From Shewanella sp. ANA-3 (lineage in GTDB: Bacteria > Pseudomonadota > Gammaproteobacteria > Enterobacterales > Shewanellaceae), in contig NC_008577.1 of the NCBI RefSeq assembly GCF_000203935.1, forward strand, positions 4,216,001 through 4,280,000: 64,000 nt of DNA, given 5' to 3'. Of this stretch, positions 1 through 9,239 are shown piece by piece (the first letter of the stretch is position 1; each line of letters opens with the position of its first letter). The translations under genes were made by a program, and so were the position numbers. Below the pieces are notes generated by a model. It was not told where the DNA came from and ran no database searches. It saw only the letters and a list, made by a program, of their open reading frames with translations.

Positions 1-19
1 CATATCCTCGGCGGTCTGC

Positions 20-1069
20 TTAAGATTCAAATAGCACTAGGGCATGTGGCTCAGTGCTTAACACCACCCGCTGGCCGACATTCAACTGCATGATTTGGCT
101 ACGCACTTCGACATAATGGGCGTGGGACGCCGCCTCGACTTTCACCCAGTAATGGCAAAATGCTCCGAGGAAGCGCCGCTCGGTAATAGTGCCCACCCCC
201 GCATCATCGGCGCTGAGCGCCAATTGCTGTGGCCGCAAAAACACTTGGCCATTGAAAGCATGGGATTGCGACAAGGGCGTCAGGCTGCGCAGCTCACCAA
301 TCGGGGTGACCACACTATGGCCATCGATCACTTCGGCGGGTAGATAGTTACCACTGCCCAGAAAATCCGCCACATAACGGCTATTGGGCGCGGCATATAA
401 GTTTTCGGCTCGGCCATGCTGCACTATCACACCTTGGTTGAAAATAGCCAAGGTATCGGCAAAGACGAAGGCCTCATCCTTACTGTGGGTCACAAATACC
501 GCGCTGACATTACGCTGTTTGAGAATACTGCGGATCTCCGCCATCATGCTGTGGCGCACTTGAGCATCGATATTCGAAAAAGGCTCATCGAGTAATAGTA
601 ATTGCGGCTCATAGGCTAGTGCACGAGCAATCGACACACGCTGCTGCTGTCCACCGGATAGTTCATGGGGATAGCGTTTGGCTAACCCTTCGAGTTTCAC
701 TAGGGCGAGCATGTCATCCAAGCGCGCCTTGCGCTGCGCTGGTGTTAATTTTGCCACACCAAAGAGAATATTCTCGGCGACGGTCAAATGGGGGAACAAG
801 GCATAGTCTTGGAAAATCATCCCTATACCCCGTTGCTCACTCGGCACAAATTGCCCTGCGCCGCTAACCGTCTTGCCATTGATTTGGATTTCACCTTGGC
901 TGATGGCCTGCAATCCTGCCACAGCCCTGAGCAAAGTGGTTTTGCCGCAGCCACTTGGGCCTAACAGCGCAAGGATTTCCCCTTGAGCTAGGGTTAAATC
1001 TAAGCCTTTGAGTACCTGTTGGCCCTGATAATCGCTATGAACTTGATGAAGATTGAGGGTACTGGTCAT
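20..1069 (-). CDS. fbpC: Iron(III) ABC transporter ATP-binding protein
   Basis: This is the cytoplasmic ATPase of a ferric-iron importer (FbpC/PotA-like, 349 aa, usual length). The Walker A motif GPSGCGKTT lies near residue 38, the signature LSGGQQQR near 138 and the Walker B LLLLDEP near 157. A C-terminal TOBE-like regulatory domain follows from about residue 240. Its ATG overlaps the stop of the permease gene by ATGA, so the two are translationally coupled. Iron specificity is inferred from the FbpA-like binding protein and the Fur box at the head of the operon. Sulfate or thiamine transport ATPases are the alternatives and fit the context less well. Confidence 0.9.
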   Translation of the reverse strand: MTSTLNLHQVHSDYQGQQVLKGLDLTLAQGEILALLGPSGCGKTTLLRAVAGLQAISQGEIQINGKTVSGAGQFVPSEQRGIGMIFQDYALFPHLTVAENILFGVAKLTPAQRKARLDDMLALVKLEGLAKRYPHELSGGQQQRVSIARALAYEPQLLLLDEPFSNIDAQVRHSMMAEIRSILKQRNVSAVFVTHSKDEAFVFADTLAIFNQGVIVQHGRAENLYAAPNSRYVADFLGSGNYLPAEVIDGHSVVTPIGELRSLTPLSQSHAFNGQVFLRPQQLALSADDAGVGTITERRFLGAFCHYWVKVEAASHAHYVEVRSQIMQLNVGQRVVLSTEPHALVLFES

Positions 1070-2700
1070 CGGCTATCTTGCTCCAAGGAACGGTTTAAAT
1101 AAATCAGCGGGACTAAGCCCACGATCACAATCACAATGGCGGGCAAGGCGCCATGTTCAAGCTTTTCGTCTGAGACAAACTGGAAAACATAGGTGGCGAG
1201 ATTCTCAAACCCTATGGGCCGCAGCATTAATGCCGCTGGTAATTCTTTCATGCTTTCGATAAACACCAGTAGCGCCCCGGCAAATAAGCCCTTAGTGAGC
1301 AGCGGCAGATGCACTCTTTGCAATAGTCGTCTTGGGCTCTGCCCTAAGGTCAGACTTACCATGTCCAGTGACGGTGAAATGCGTTTATAGCTGGTCTCTA
1401 CACTGCCGATGGCGATAGCCACAAAGCGCACACAAAAGGCAAAAACCAGTGCGACCGTACTGCCCGTAAGCAGGAGCCCAGGGCCTGTCATTCCCAACCA
1501 GTCGGCTACATCATTGATCGCAAAATCGAGCAGGGTTAACGGCACTAGCACGCCAATCGCCAGTACTGTGCCAGGCAAGGCATAGCCAGTCGAGGCCAAG
1601 CGTGATGGCAGCGCATCGCTCGACCTTGGGCTCACGCGGCGGATAAACATCAATATCAATGCAATCGCGCAGCACACTAGGCTAGTAATAAGCGCAAGGC
1701 TCAAGCTATTCATGCTCAATTGCCAGAAAATCGGATCCCAGCTCTGCTCAAAATAATCGATGGCATAGGAGAGCAAAATGCCGCTTGGTAGTATAAAGGC
1801 CAGCAGTAACAAGGTGATGCAATAGCCGAGGGCAAGCAGGGTTTGTAGCGGTGAAAGCCGATATAAATCGCTCGCTTGAATGCGGGACTGCTTTTGGAAT
1901 AACTGCTGTTTACGGCGGGCAAAACGCTCTACCCCAATCAAGCTAAACACTACCAAGAGGATAATGGCCGAAAGCTTGGCCGCCGCCGTCAAATTGCCAT
2001 AACCCAGCCAAGTGTCGTACACGGCAGTGGTCAGGGTAGGCACGGCAAAGTAGTTAACCGTGGCAAAATCAGCCGCGGTCTCCATCGCCACTAAGGCCAC
2101 GCCCACGGCCAAAGCGGGCCTTGCCATAGGTAAGGATAAACGCCAAAAACTCTGCCACGGCGAGCAGCCCATAATCCTCGAAGCGTGGGCCAAGCTTAGG
2201 GATTGCTCCATAAACGCGGTGCGCGCCAACAGATAAATATAGGGAAAGAGCACCAGCGACAACACACACGCCGCGCCGCCTAAGGTTCGGATATCGGGGA
2301 AAAAGTAATCCTGCGGCGAACTCCAACCAAACACTGAGCGAAGCCAGGTTTGCACTGGGCCTGCGTAATCGAGTAAATCGGTATACACATAGGCGACTAT
2401 GTAGGCTGGCATGGCCAAGGGCAGCAATAAGGCCCATTGCAGATAACGCCTAGCGACAAACTCACAACGCGCCATCAACCAAGCGCAGGGCAGTGCCAAC
2501 AAGAGTGAGCCAATACTCACCCACAGGATCAACCATAGGCTGTTGGAGATATAGGTGGGTAGTACGGTGGAGAGCAGATGACCAAATACGGCCTCATCGG
2601 GCTGCGCCGCCTGAAGAATTAACGCAAAGAGGGGTAACACCAGTAGCGCGGCTATGGCATAACCAGTAAGCGACCAGCTTCTGGCTAATCCTAAAATCAT
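1066..2700 (-). CDS. fbpB: Iron(III) ABC transporter permease, fused two-domain
   Basis: Integral membrane permease of 544 aa, about twice the size of a single BPD_transp_1 domain, as is usual for FbpB/SfuB proteins. It is hydrophobic throughout and has two permease halves, each with an EAA-type loop (near residues 180-200 and 455-475). These loops would contact the ATPase. The start ATG at 2700 follows an AAAGGATCC-type ribosome binding site. It is separated from fbpA by a 77-bp gap that contains a 9-bp-stem hairpin, and it overlaps fbpC by 4 bp. It presumably carries Fe3+ delivered by FbpA across the inner membrane. Confidence 0.9.
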   Translation of the reverse strand: MILGLARSWSLTGYAIAALLVLPLFALILQAAQPDEAVFGHLLSTVLPTYISNSLWLILWVSIGSLLLALPCAWLMARCEFVARRYLQWALLLPLAMPAYIVAYVYTDLLDYAGPVQTWLRSVFGWSSPQDYFFPDIRTLGGAACVLSLVLFPYIYLLARTAFMEQSLSLAHASRIMGCSPWQSFWRLSLPMARPALAVGVALVAMETAADFATVNYFAVPTLTTAVYDTWLGYGNLTAAAKLSAIILLVVFSLIGVERFARRKQQLFQKQSRIQASDLYRLSPLQTLLALGYCITLLLLAFILPSGILLSYAIDYFEQSWDPIFWQLSMNSLSLALITSLVCCAIALILMFIRRVSPRSSDALPSRLASTGYALPGTVLAIGVLVPLTLLDFAINDVADWLGMTGPGLLLTGSTVALVFAFCVRFVAIAIGSVETSYKRISPSLDMVSLTLGQSPRRLLQRVHLPLLTKGLFAGALLVFIESMKELPAALMLRPIGFENLATYVFQFVSDEKLEHGALPAIVIVIVGLVPLIYLNRSLEQDSR

Positions 2701-2716
2701 GTGGATCCTTTAACCT

Positions 2717-2740
2717 AAGTGCGCCAATTAAGGCGCACTT
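2717..2740 (-). promoter_or_regulatory. Intercistronic stem-loop between fbpA and fbpB
   Basis: A perfect 9-bp inverted repeat (AAGTGCGCC / GGCGCACTT, 6-nt loop) sits between the binding-protein and permease genes. No U-tract follows in the direction of operon transcription, so it is more likely an mRNA-stabilising or attenuating element that gives excess FbpA over FbpBC than a full terminator. That role is inferred from how binding-protein operons usually behave. Confidence 0.5.
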
Positions 2741-2777
2741 TTCACTTTTACTATTTCTAGTCGTTATAAGCGCTCAA

Positions 2778-3785
2778 CTAGAGATCGAACTGAACTTCAT
2801 CTAACAATTTCACCGCCGCTTGGTGGTATTCCGCCAGCTTGAAAATCGGTAATTGGTCGGATTTAAACTCACCCCAAGAGGCGACCAAGGTTGAAGGCGC
2901 GACATCGGCTTTCACCGGATACTCCATGTTTACTTCGGCATAGGCTTTTTGTGCCACATCCGCAGACAAGAACTCCATCAACTTGATGGCATTGTCTTTA
3001 TTCGGCGCATGGCGAGTCAGCACCATACCAGAAACGTTCACATGGGCACCGCGATCGGCTTGATTCGGGAAGTTAATCGCCACAGCCTCTGCCCAGCTCT
3101 TTTGCTCTGGATCTTGCAGCATATTGCCGTAGTAGTAGCTATTGCCGATGGCGATATCACACAAGCCTTCTTTAACCGCCTTCACCTGCGCCCTATCGTT
3201 ACCTTGAGGCTTGCGTGCTAAGTTGGTTTTCACGCCTTGCAACCAAGTCTTAGTGTCGGCCTCACCGTGGTGGGCGATCATCGACGCAACTAAGGCGATG
3301 TTGTAAGGATGCTTACCACTGCGCGTACAGATCTTGCCTTTGTACTTAGGATCAGCCAGTTCTTCGTAGCTGATGGCTTGTGGGCCGAGACGATCTTTTG
3401 CCGTATAGAGATTACGCACACGCATCGTTAAGGCATACCATTGTCCATCGGGATCGCGGTATTGCGCGGGGATATTGCTATTGAGCTGATCACTTTTCAC
3501 GGGAGAAGTCAGGTCTTTGTCGACTAATTCAACCAAGCGAGAGAAATCTGAAGTTAACACTAAATCCGCAGGGGATAAGCGTCCTTCACGGGCGATCCGC
3601 TCGGCAATACCGTCTTTCGCAAATACCACATTCACAGCAATGCCAGTTTCATCGGTGAAACGCTTCAGAATAGGCTCAACCAAAAACGCTTGGCGATAGG
3701 AATAAACCGTTAATTTTTCATCCGCATGTGCAGACTGCGCAACCGACATTAACCCAAGTAAAGCGGCACAAGTTACCCATTTCAT
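2778..3785 (-). CDS. fbpA: Iron(III) ABC transporter substrate-binding protein
   Basis: Periplasmic ferric-binding protein of 335 aa. The chosen ATG at 3785 begins a classical signal peptide (MKWVTCAALL..., cleavage after AHA) and is preceded by GAGGAG at 8 nt. A longer frame to 3827 lacks this support. The mature protein starts LTVYSYRQ, as in FbpA/FutA proteins, and has the NSYYYGNM segment with adjacent tyrosines that usually bind iron. It would capture Fe3+ and hand it to FbpBC. It is first in the operon behind a Fur box, which fits iron-repressed expression. Confidence 0.92.
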   Translation of the reverse strand: MKWVTCAALLGLMSVAQSAHADEKLTVYSYRQAFLVEPILKRFTDETGIAVNVVFAKDGIAERIAREGRLSPADLVLTSDFSRLVELVDKDLTSPVKSDQLNSNIPAQYRDPDGQWYALTMRVRNLYTAKDRLGPQAISYEELADPKYKGKICTRSGKHPYNIALVASMIAHHGEADTKTWLQGVKTNLARKPQGNDRAQVKAVKEGLCDIAIGNSYYYGNMLQDPEQKSWAEAVAINFPNQADRGAHVNVSGMVLTRHAPNKDNAIKLMEFLSADVAQKAYAEVNMEYPVKADVAPSTLVASWGEFKSDQLPIFKLAEYHQAAVKLLDEVQFDL

Positions 3786-3838
3786 TCGCGATTTCTCCTC
3801 AAAATGATGACAGCAAGCGTGAGTCAATTCTTAAGACT

Positions 3839-3857
3839 ATTAATGATAATAGTTATC
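3839..3857 (-). promoter_or_regulatory. Candidate Fur box upstream of fbpA
   Basis: The 19-mer ATTAATGATAATAGTTATC matches the Fur consensus GATAATGATAATCATTATC at 15 of 19 positions and lies 54 bp before the fbpA ATG. Fur with Fe2+ would bind here and repress fbpABC when iron is plentiful. The match was made by eye. Confidence 0.75.
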
Positions 3858-4003
3858 AGTTGCGCAAGAGTAATAGATCAAATGAACGAGGGCAATAGAT
3901 TGATTAACTTTTTGTTTTTAATGAAATTAAACTTAAAACTGGAGATTATCTCAAACCAAACTAAACTGAACCTTAATTCGCTTAAAATACATGAGGAGGC
4001 GTT

Positions 4004-4426
4004 ATGTTAGGCGCGTTACTGCTGCTTGTCGTCGTGATAGCGCTACTCGCGTTTATGGTGCTCAAACGGGGGCCTAAAAAGCGCAAGCATTTTGTCAAAC
4101 TCATGGATAACGCGAAAAAGAAAAATCAACGGCTTGCTGGGCAAGAAAGGCGCTTCCATTGCGTCAGCATCGAAAATGACGGTAGTTGTTGTGATCAGGT
4201 AGATGAGTTAAAAGGGAAACGTTTTCTGTCAAAGGAAGCCCCTGAACTCCCGATGGAAGAATGCACTATGGCCAATTGTCAGTGCCGCTATCAACACTAT
4301 GATGATAGACGCCAAACGGGTAACGACCGCAGAGTTGATTACGGCATAACAAAGGATCTCTACGGCGCGTTTGGTGAACATAATCGCCGTGAGACCCATA
4401 GAGGCCGCCGCTCAACAGACCACTAA
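4004..4426 (+). CDS. Single-pass membrane protein of unknown function
   Basis: A 140-aa protein with one N-terminal transmembrane helix (residues 2-20) followed by a basic KRGPKKRKH stop-transfer segment, so the rest should be cytoplasmic. The soluble part has several cysteines (CCDQ, CTMANCQC) that could bind metal, and a C-terminal basic tail. The start is well supported by GAGGAGG 6 nt before the ATG. It is convergent with the glutathione S-transferase gene, with only 6 bp between stops. The family is not recognised. Confidence 0.75.
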   Translation: MLGALLLLVVVIALLAFMVLKRGPKKRKHFVKLMDNAKKKNQRLAGQERRFHCVSIENDGSCCDQVDELKGKRFLSKEAPELPMEECTMANCQCRYQHYDDRRQTGNDRRVDYGITKDLYGAFGEHNRRETHRGRRSTDH

Positions 4427-4432
4427 TGCCTT

Positions 4433-5029
4433 TTACGCTGGACGAGTTTCCACAAACGCGGGGAGATCGCGCATCTCACTAAACCAGAGCGAGGTCGCGG
4501 GAGCCACTTTACGCCAATCGAGTTCTGGATGTCTGAAATCCACATAATCTAATAAGCAGATTAAGGCCAATTGAGGTGCCTGAATCGTTGCCTGAGTAAT
4601 CACACTCTGATGTTCCATTTGCATCAAACCGCGCAGCAGCGCTTGCTCAAAACGCGATGTCCAAAAGGCCGACCTCACTCCTTCCTCTTCACGCATTTGT
4701 TCTTGGCGCAATTTTACCGCACTGTCTATCAGGCCTTTGATCATCGAATACTGGCATTGCAATACCCAGTTATTTACTTGGCCGCCAAACATCTGCTGCT
4801 CACCTAATTCGGCGTCTAAATAGCGCATAATCACTTCGCTATCGAAGATAGGCACGCCATCATTGGTGATGAGGCAAGGGATCTGTCCAAGCGGGTTAAC
4901 ATCGAGCAGCTCGGCGGTGTTTTCCATCGGATTGACTAAGACTTCTTCGATATCCTTAATCCCTAAATAACGGATTAATGTGCGAACACAGCGAGCATAG
5001 GGTGAAGCGAGGGAGCAGAGCAACTTCAT
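4433..5029 (-). CDS. Glutathione S-transferase family protein
   Basis: A 198-aa cytoplasmic GST-like protein. The thioredoxin-fold N-terminal half begins MKLLCSLASPYARCVR, in which the SPYAR serine is the likely glutathione-activating residue, and carries the NPLGQIPCL and DSEVIMRYL segments typical of GST glutathione-binding sites. The C-terminal half is the all-helical domain. ATG 5029 is preferred over an in-frame TTG at 5032 because AAGGA lies at good spacing. The substrate is unknown. Confidence 0.85.
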   Translation of the reverse strand: MKLLCSLASPYARCVRTLIRYLGIKDIEEVLVNPMENTAELLDVNPLGQIPCLITNDGVPIFDSEVIMRYLDAELGEQQMFGGQVNNWVLQCQYSMIKGLIDSAVKLRQEQMREEEGVRSAFWTSRFEQALLRGLMQMEHQSVITQATIQAPQLALICLLDYVDFRHPELDWRKVAPATSLWFSEMRDLPAFVETRPA

Positions 5030-5100
5030 CAAACAAATCCTTCTATATGACTGACATTAAAACGATTAAGACTAATTATTTGTCATTAACAATCAACAAA

Positions 5101-5850
5101 TTACCAATACTTCTCGACGGTAATTTGTCCCGGAGCGCGGCGTAGGTTTTTAGCTAATCCTTTGTCGAGCAACGCTGCCTGCGCGCCGCTGATCATCCCC
5201 GGATTACCACAAATCATCACCTGCGAATCCGCATCATTGATAGTTAACCCCACTTTACGCTCAATTTCGCCCGAGACTAAACCATCGGGAATACGGCATT
5301 GCAGTGCATCGTCGACCTTTTCACGGGTGACGGTTAAACACAGGTTAAACTGATCAGGATATTGCGCAGCATAAGCCTTTAATTTATCGGGGTAGGCTAA
5401 GTCTTTAGCTTCGCGGACACCATAGACAAGCACGACTTTTTCGAAACGCTGCCAAGGCTCTGGCGTATCGAGCATAGATAAGAATGGCCCCACGGCCGTC
5501 CCCGTGGCTAACAGCCATAAGTGCCTGCCTTGCCCTGCTCCCTTAGGGATCTCATCCAAGGTCATAAAGCCTGTGGCAGTTGGGGTGATCTCAATTTCAT
5601 CCCCTATGGCAAGATTTTGTAATTGTGGTGATAATTGCCCTTCTTCTACGGCGACAGCCAAGATTTCGGCATAGGGTTTATCGGGGGAATTCACGAGGGA
5701 ATAGGCTCTAGCGACACGCTTATCATCTTGTACTTGGCTGAGTTTAATAAATTGGCCAGGGATAAAGGGCGCCAGTTCGGCCGCTATCCGCAGCGAAAAT
5801 AATTTATCACTCCAATCAATACGTTCGATAACACGTCCCCTAGTCCACAT
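5101..5850 (-). CDS. fpr: Ferredoxin/flavodoxin-NADP+ reductase
   Basis: A 249-aa Fpr of the usual bacterial length. It moves electrons between NADPH and ferredoxin or flavodoxin through FAD. Visible motifs are the FAD-binding RAYSLVN near residue 50, the NADP-binding ATGTAVGPF near 115, the CGNPGM motif near 215, and the C-terminal VEKYW with the terminal aromatic that stacks on the flavin. It appears to be monocistronic, with a terminator-like hairpin just upstream that closes the preceding gene. Confidence 0.92.
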   Translation of the reverse strand: MWTRGRVIERIDWSDKLFSLRIAAELAPFIPGQFIKLSQVQDDKRVARAYSLVNSPDKPYAEILAVAVEEGQLSPQLQNLAIGDEIEITPTATGFMTLDEIPKGAGQGRHLWLLATGTAVGPFLSMLDTPEPWQRFEKVVLVYGVREAKDLAYPDKLKAYAAQYPDQFNLCLTVTREKVDDALQCRIPDGLVSGEIERKVGLTINDADSQVMICGNPGMISGAQAALLDKGLAKNLRRAPGQITVEKYW

Positions 5851-5910
5851 AACTCGCCCTCAAGCAAAACGTTAAATAGATCCCTAGCATAGACTGTTAT
5901 CTGCGCAACA

Positions 5911-5934
5911 AAAACCCCTTATTGCAAGGGGCTT
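5911..5934 (-). terminator. Rho-independent terminator of the DUF5610 gene
   Basis: CCCCTT / AAGGGG stem with a 5-nt loop. Read on the minus strand it is followed by TTTTTG. It sits 60 bp beyond the stop of the gene at 5995-6588. Confidence 0.7.
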
Positions 5935-5994
5935 AAAACAAGGGAAATGGCAACAAGATAGAGTACTAAGCGCGGGACATTATGCGCTAGCCGT

Positions 5995-6588
5995 TTATGT
6001 CTCATCTGGTTTTTTATTAAAGCTATCCCTAAAGGCCTGCAATCCTTCTTGCACTAAACCATAGGTTTTATCGACGCCATCGGCGATATCTCCTTGCAGC
6101 ACTTTAAGGCCAGATAAAATATCCCGCGCCTCCTTAAAACCATTGTCGATAGCGCCGCCGATAATGCTCATAAAACTGTCGAGCTGCTCGTCCAAACTCA
6201 TATTCGAATTTTGCTGTTGGTGAATGCTAAAAAACTGGGTTGCAAAACTCACAATCCGACCAGCCGTCGCCTCAGGGGAATAATCGACCTGATTGTCATA
6301 GTTAGCTTGAGTCGAATTTGGTCCCATCGAAGGCGCTAATTCTTTATCTATCGCTTCAATTGCCGCGCGATAAAGTAACGCCATGGATTGATCACCGGAC
6401 TTTAAACTCACTTCCTCCTGCGCCGACAGAATCGCCTGATTCATTAACTGCTTACTGGTTTGGTACGCGGTTTGTTTGCCGGGCGCTTCCACATTTTTCG
6501 TCTTTTCGGCATTGGCAGGCACGTTTTCGGCATACTTGCGGTGGGACGAAGAAGCGTTCTGTACCTGCGCAGGGTTATTGATTTCCAT
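5995..6588 (-). CDS. DUF5610 domain protein
   Basis: A 197-aa soluble protein of unknown function, matching my recollection of the DUF5610 family (often near flagellar or motility genes in Shewanella and Vibrio). The first ~55 residues are polar and probably disordered. The remainder is helical, with an SPEATAGRIVSFATQFF segment and Gln/Asn-rich stretches. ATG 6588 is chosen over an in-frame TTG at 6606 because the homologous part starts with MEINN. No signal peptide is present. Confidence 0.7.
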   Translation of the reverse strand: MEINNPAQVQNASSSHRKYAENVPANAEKTKNVEAPGKQTAYQTSKQLMNQAILSAQEEVSLKSGDQSMALLYRAAIEAIDKELAPSMGPNSTQANYDNQVDYSPEATAGRIVSFATQFFSIHQQQNSNMSLDEQLDSFMSIIGGAIDNGFKEARDILSGLKVLQGDIADGVDKTYGLVQEGLQAFRDSFNKKPDET

Positions 6589-6758
6589 GATACAAAATCC
6601 ATTCAATTTGGGGTGACTCTATTATCGACCAAAATTTGAGCAACTTTAGTATTTTTCTCAATTGCAGTACCATCACAATCTAAGGCAATGATACCCATAA
6701 TGAATCTATTCGCCTCAGCGTCGCACTTGCATGCGCTCATCAGATAAGGATATACGGC

Positions 6759-7352
6759 ATGGCAACTCCCCAATGGCTAGCAGTGGTTACTCACTCCTTG
6801 CGAACCATCCGCTTAAATAAGCTTCGGCTATCACACACTCTACTGTTAGGCCTGTTACTCTTTACCAGCATTGGACTCTGCCCCATCAATCAAGCTTTTG
6901 CCGATAATCGATTGATTATTTTGGTAAGGCATGCCGAAAAAGCCGACGCACCAGCAGGCGATCCGTCCCTTTCCGATGATGGCCATGCACGTGCCCTCGC
7001 GCTGGTTAGCGCATTGCAAAGGACGCAGATCTCGCAACTGATCGCAACCCAATATCAAAGAACCCAGCAAACCTTGTTGCCTATGTCTACAGAGCGGCAT
7101 TTACCTATTACTGTAGTCGCAGCCGAAAAACCACTCGCAGCTCATATCCAACAAATCGTTGAACAAGTACATGCCGTGAAAGGTAACAGCTTAATCGCGG
7201 GGCATTCCAATACCGTCCCACTGATCATCAAGGCTCTTGGCGGCCCAGAAATCCCCACCATAGCTGAAGATGATTACAGTCAGCTGTTTTTACTCTCCAT
7301 CCATGATGGACAGCCAGCAAGCCTTATCTCCACCCGTTATGGACACGAATAG
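6759..7352 (+). CDS. Histidine phosphatase superfamily protein, exported
   Basis: A 197-aa branch-2-like or SixA-like phosphoglycerate-mutase-fold protein. The catalytic RHxEK motif (VRHAEKAD) lies near residue 56 and the second histidine is in the GHSNTVP motif near 145. The N-terminus carries a hydrophobic segment after a basic region, consistent with a signal peptide or anchor ending near AFA. AAGGA precedes the ATG. It is 11 bp upstream of, and probably cotranscribed with, the FMN glutamate-synthase-like gene. The phosphate ester or phosphoprotein substrate is unknown. Confidence 0.82.
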   Translation: MATPQWLAVVTHSLRTIRLNKLRLSHTLLLGLLLFTSIGLCPINQAFADNRLIILVRHAEKADAPAGDPSLSDDGHARALALVSALQRTQISQLIATQYQRTQQTLLPMSTERHLPITVVAAEKPLAAHIQQIVEQVHAVKGNSLIAGHSNTVPLIIKALGGPEIPTIAEDDYSQLFLLSIHDGQPASLISTRYGHE

Positions 7353-7363
7353 AGGATAACAAG

Positions 7364-8854
7364 ATGCAAGAATTGAATTGGTTTATGTGGGGACTGGATC
7401 TCTTCTCAGGGCTATTTTTAATCCTAGTGGGCTTTGTCGTTCTGGCGATTGTCTATATGTATATCGCCGACAAGCTACAAACCAAACAGGCCGTGCGCCA
7501 CAACTACCCTGTGATTGGTCGCTTTCGGTATTTATTTGAGAAACAAGGCGAGTTTTTTAGGCAGTACTTTTTCGCACAGGACAGGGAAGAATTACCCTTT
7601 AACCGCGCCGAGCGGAGCTGGGTATATCGAGCCGCGAAAAACGTCGACAGAACCATCGCCTTTGGCTCGACACGCCCGCTAGACAGCACGGGTGCCATCA
7701 TGTTTATGAATACCGCCTTTCCGACTCAAGATGAAGATATTACGCCAATTCTGCCTCAAACCATTGGCCCCCATTGCCGTGAGCCCTACACAACTAAGGC
7801 CATTTGCCATATCTCCGCCATGAGTTTCGGCGCCCTATCACGCCCTGCCGTCACCGCCTTATCCCACGGCGCAGCACAGGCGGGATGTTGGTTAAATACC
7901 GGAGAAGGTGGCTTAAGCCCTTACCATTTAAAAGGCGGCTGCGACTTAGTCTTTCAAATTGGTACCGCTAAATACGGTGTACGTAATGAGCACGGCCATT
8001 TAGACGATGACAAGCTTAAAGAAATCGCCGCACACCCCGAAGTTAAAATGTTTGAAATCAAAATGAGCCAAGGAGCCAAACCAGGCAAGGGCGGTATCTT
8101 GCCGGGGATAAAAGTCACCGAGGAGATCGCCAAAATTCGCGGTATCCCGCAGGGCCATGATTCAATTAGCCCCAATGGTCATATCGAGTTTAAAAATGTG
8201 GGCGATATTCTGGATATGATTGCCAGAGTACGTGAGGTCACGGGTAAACCCACAGGCATTAAAGCCGTACTTGGGGACGTGCAGTGGCTCGAAGATTTTT
8301 GCGATGAAATTGAGCGCCGTGGCGAAGCCTCTGCCCCCGACTTTTTTACCTTAGACAGTGCTGACGGCGGCACGGGCGCCGCCCCTCAACCCTTAATGGA
8401 TTATGTGGGCTTGCCCCTTAAAGAGAGTTTACCCATATTAGTCAATATCTTAATTCAGCGTGGGCTGCGTAAACGCATTAAAGTGATTGCCTCAGGCAAA
8501 CTCATAGTACCATCGAGGGTCGCTTGGGCGTTGGCCTTAGGTGCGGATTTTATCGCCTCGGCCCGTGGCAATATGTTTGCCCTCGGATGTATTCAAGCGC
8601 TGCAATGCAACAAGGATACCTGTCCGACGGGTATCACGACCCATAATAAGAAGTTGCAGCAAGGTCTTGATCCTAGAGATAAATCGACTCGCGTCGCTAG
8701 TTATAATCATAACCTACACCACGATTTAGCCCTGATCGCCCACTCCTGTGGCGTGACAGAGCCAAGGCAGCTCAAGCCGTCCCATGTGAGGATTATGCTC
8801 GAGAGTGGCTTGTCGGTTTCGCTGGATAAGTACTATTCCCATATCAATCAATAG
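7364..8854 (+). CDS. FMN-binding glutamate synthase family protein
   Basis: A 496-aa protein with an N-terminal transmembrane helix (about residues 12-35) and a TIM-barrel glutamate-synthase-like FMN domain. FMN-site features include TGEGGLSPYH and the DSADGGTGAAP segment. The cluster CIQALQC...C (near residue 415) matches the [3Fe-4S] motif of GltS. No amidotransferase domain is present, so it is not a complete glutamate synthase. The reaction is unknown. It follows the histidine phosphatase with an AGGATAAC ribosome binding site. Confidence 0.88.
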   Translation: MQELNWFMWGLDLFSGLFLILVGFVVLAIVYMYIADKLQTKQAVRHNYPVIGRFRYLFEKQGEFFRQYFFAQDREELPFNRAERSWVYRAAKNVDRTIAFGSTRPLDSTGAIMFMNTAFPTQDEDITPILPQTIGPHCREPYTTKAICHISAMSFGALSRPAVTALSHGAAQAGCWLNTGEGGLSPYHLKGGCDLVFQIGTAKYGVRNEHGHLDDDKLKEIAAHPEVKMFEIKMSQGAKPGKGGILPGIKVTEEIAKIRGIPQGHDSISPNGHIEFKNVGDILDMIARVREVTGKPTGIKAVLGDVQWLEDFCDEIERRGEASAPDFFTLDSADGGTGAAPQPLMDYVGLPLKESLPILVNILIQRGLRKRIKVIASGKLIVPSRVAWALALGADFIASARGNMFALGCIQALQCNKDTCPTGITTHNKKLQQGLDPRDKSTRVASYNHNLHHDLALIAHSCGVTEPRQLKPSHVRIMLESGLSVSLDKYYSHINQ

Positions 8855-8923
8855 TTAACTTGACACTGTATGCATTTTGTACGACTTTCGTCTAAAGTTA
8901 ATTTAGCAAAAGGTAATTTGAAC

Positions 8924-8959
8924 GCGTATCACAAAAGGGGTAAGATCCGTGATACACGC
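8924..8959 (+). repeat. Hairpin in the leader of the 68-aa gene
   Basis: GTATCAC and GTGATAC form a 7-bp stem with a 16-nt loop, and flanking GC/ACGC can extend it. It lies 40 bp upstream of the small gene that starts at 8999. A 5'UTR structure is possible. Confidence 0.35.
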
Positions 8960-8998
8960 TTGAGATTAAACAACTGCATATTAAGTTAAGGAAACACT

Positions 8999-9205
8999 GT
9001 GAAAGCAAGCTTTGTAAGCCATATGCCAGACAGTAAAACTGCCAGCACAAGCTGTAAGAGCTGTAATCGCTTGACTGAGATCGAAGGCGAATTAGTGTGT
9101 TTTCGTGAAGGCCAAGTGATTCGACTCACTAAAATTGACGAATCGACCACCAAATTCAATCTGTTATGTGAAGGTTGGAAGGCTGGAAAACCAAAGGGAA
9201 TATAA
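8999..9205 (+). CDS. Small cysteine-containing protein, unknown
   Basis: A 68-aa soluble protein with a CKSC motif near residues 19-22 and one further Cys near 35 and 58. This is compatible with a small zinc-binding fold, but too few ligands are visible to claim it. The start is GTG at 8999, supported by AAGGA at 6-7 nt. An internal ATG (residue 9) has no good ribosome binding site. The stop lies inside an AT-rich terminator hairpin. The family is not recognised. Confidence 0.65.
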   Translation: MKASFVSHMPDSKTASTSCKSCNRLTEIEGELVCFREGQVIRLTKIDESTTKFNLLCEGWKAGKPKGI

Positions 9206-9220
9206 TTTCTTATATTCCCT
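9195..9220. terminator. AT-rich bidirectional terminator hairpin
   Basis: AGGGAATATAA / TTATATTCCCT is a perfect 11-bp stem with a TTTC loop that overlaps the stop of the 68-aa gene. It separates two convergent genes, the second ending at 9240. Confidence 0.65.
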
Positions 9221-9239
9221 ATTTCGTTTATCTCATCGC

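Noticed and set aside
3804..4010. 68-codon plus-strand frame across the fbpA promoter
   Set aside because: It covers the Fur box, overlaps the start of the gene at 4004, and has the composition of non-coding DNA.
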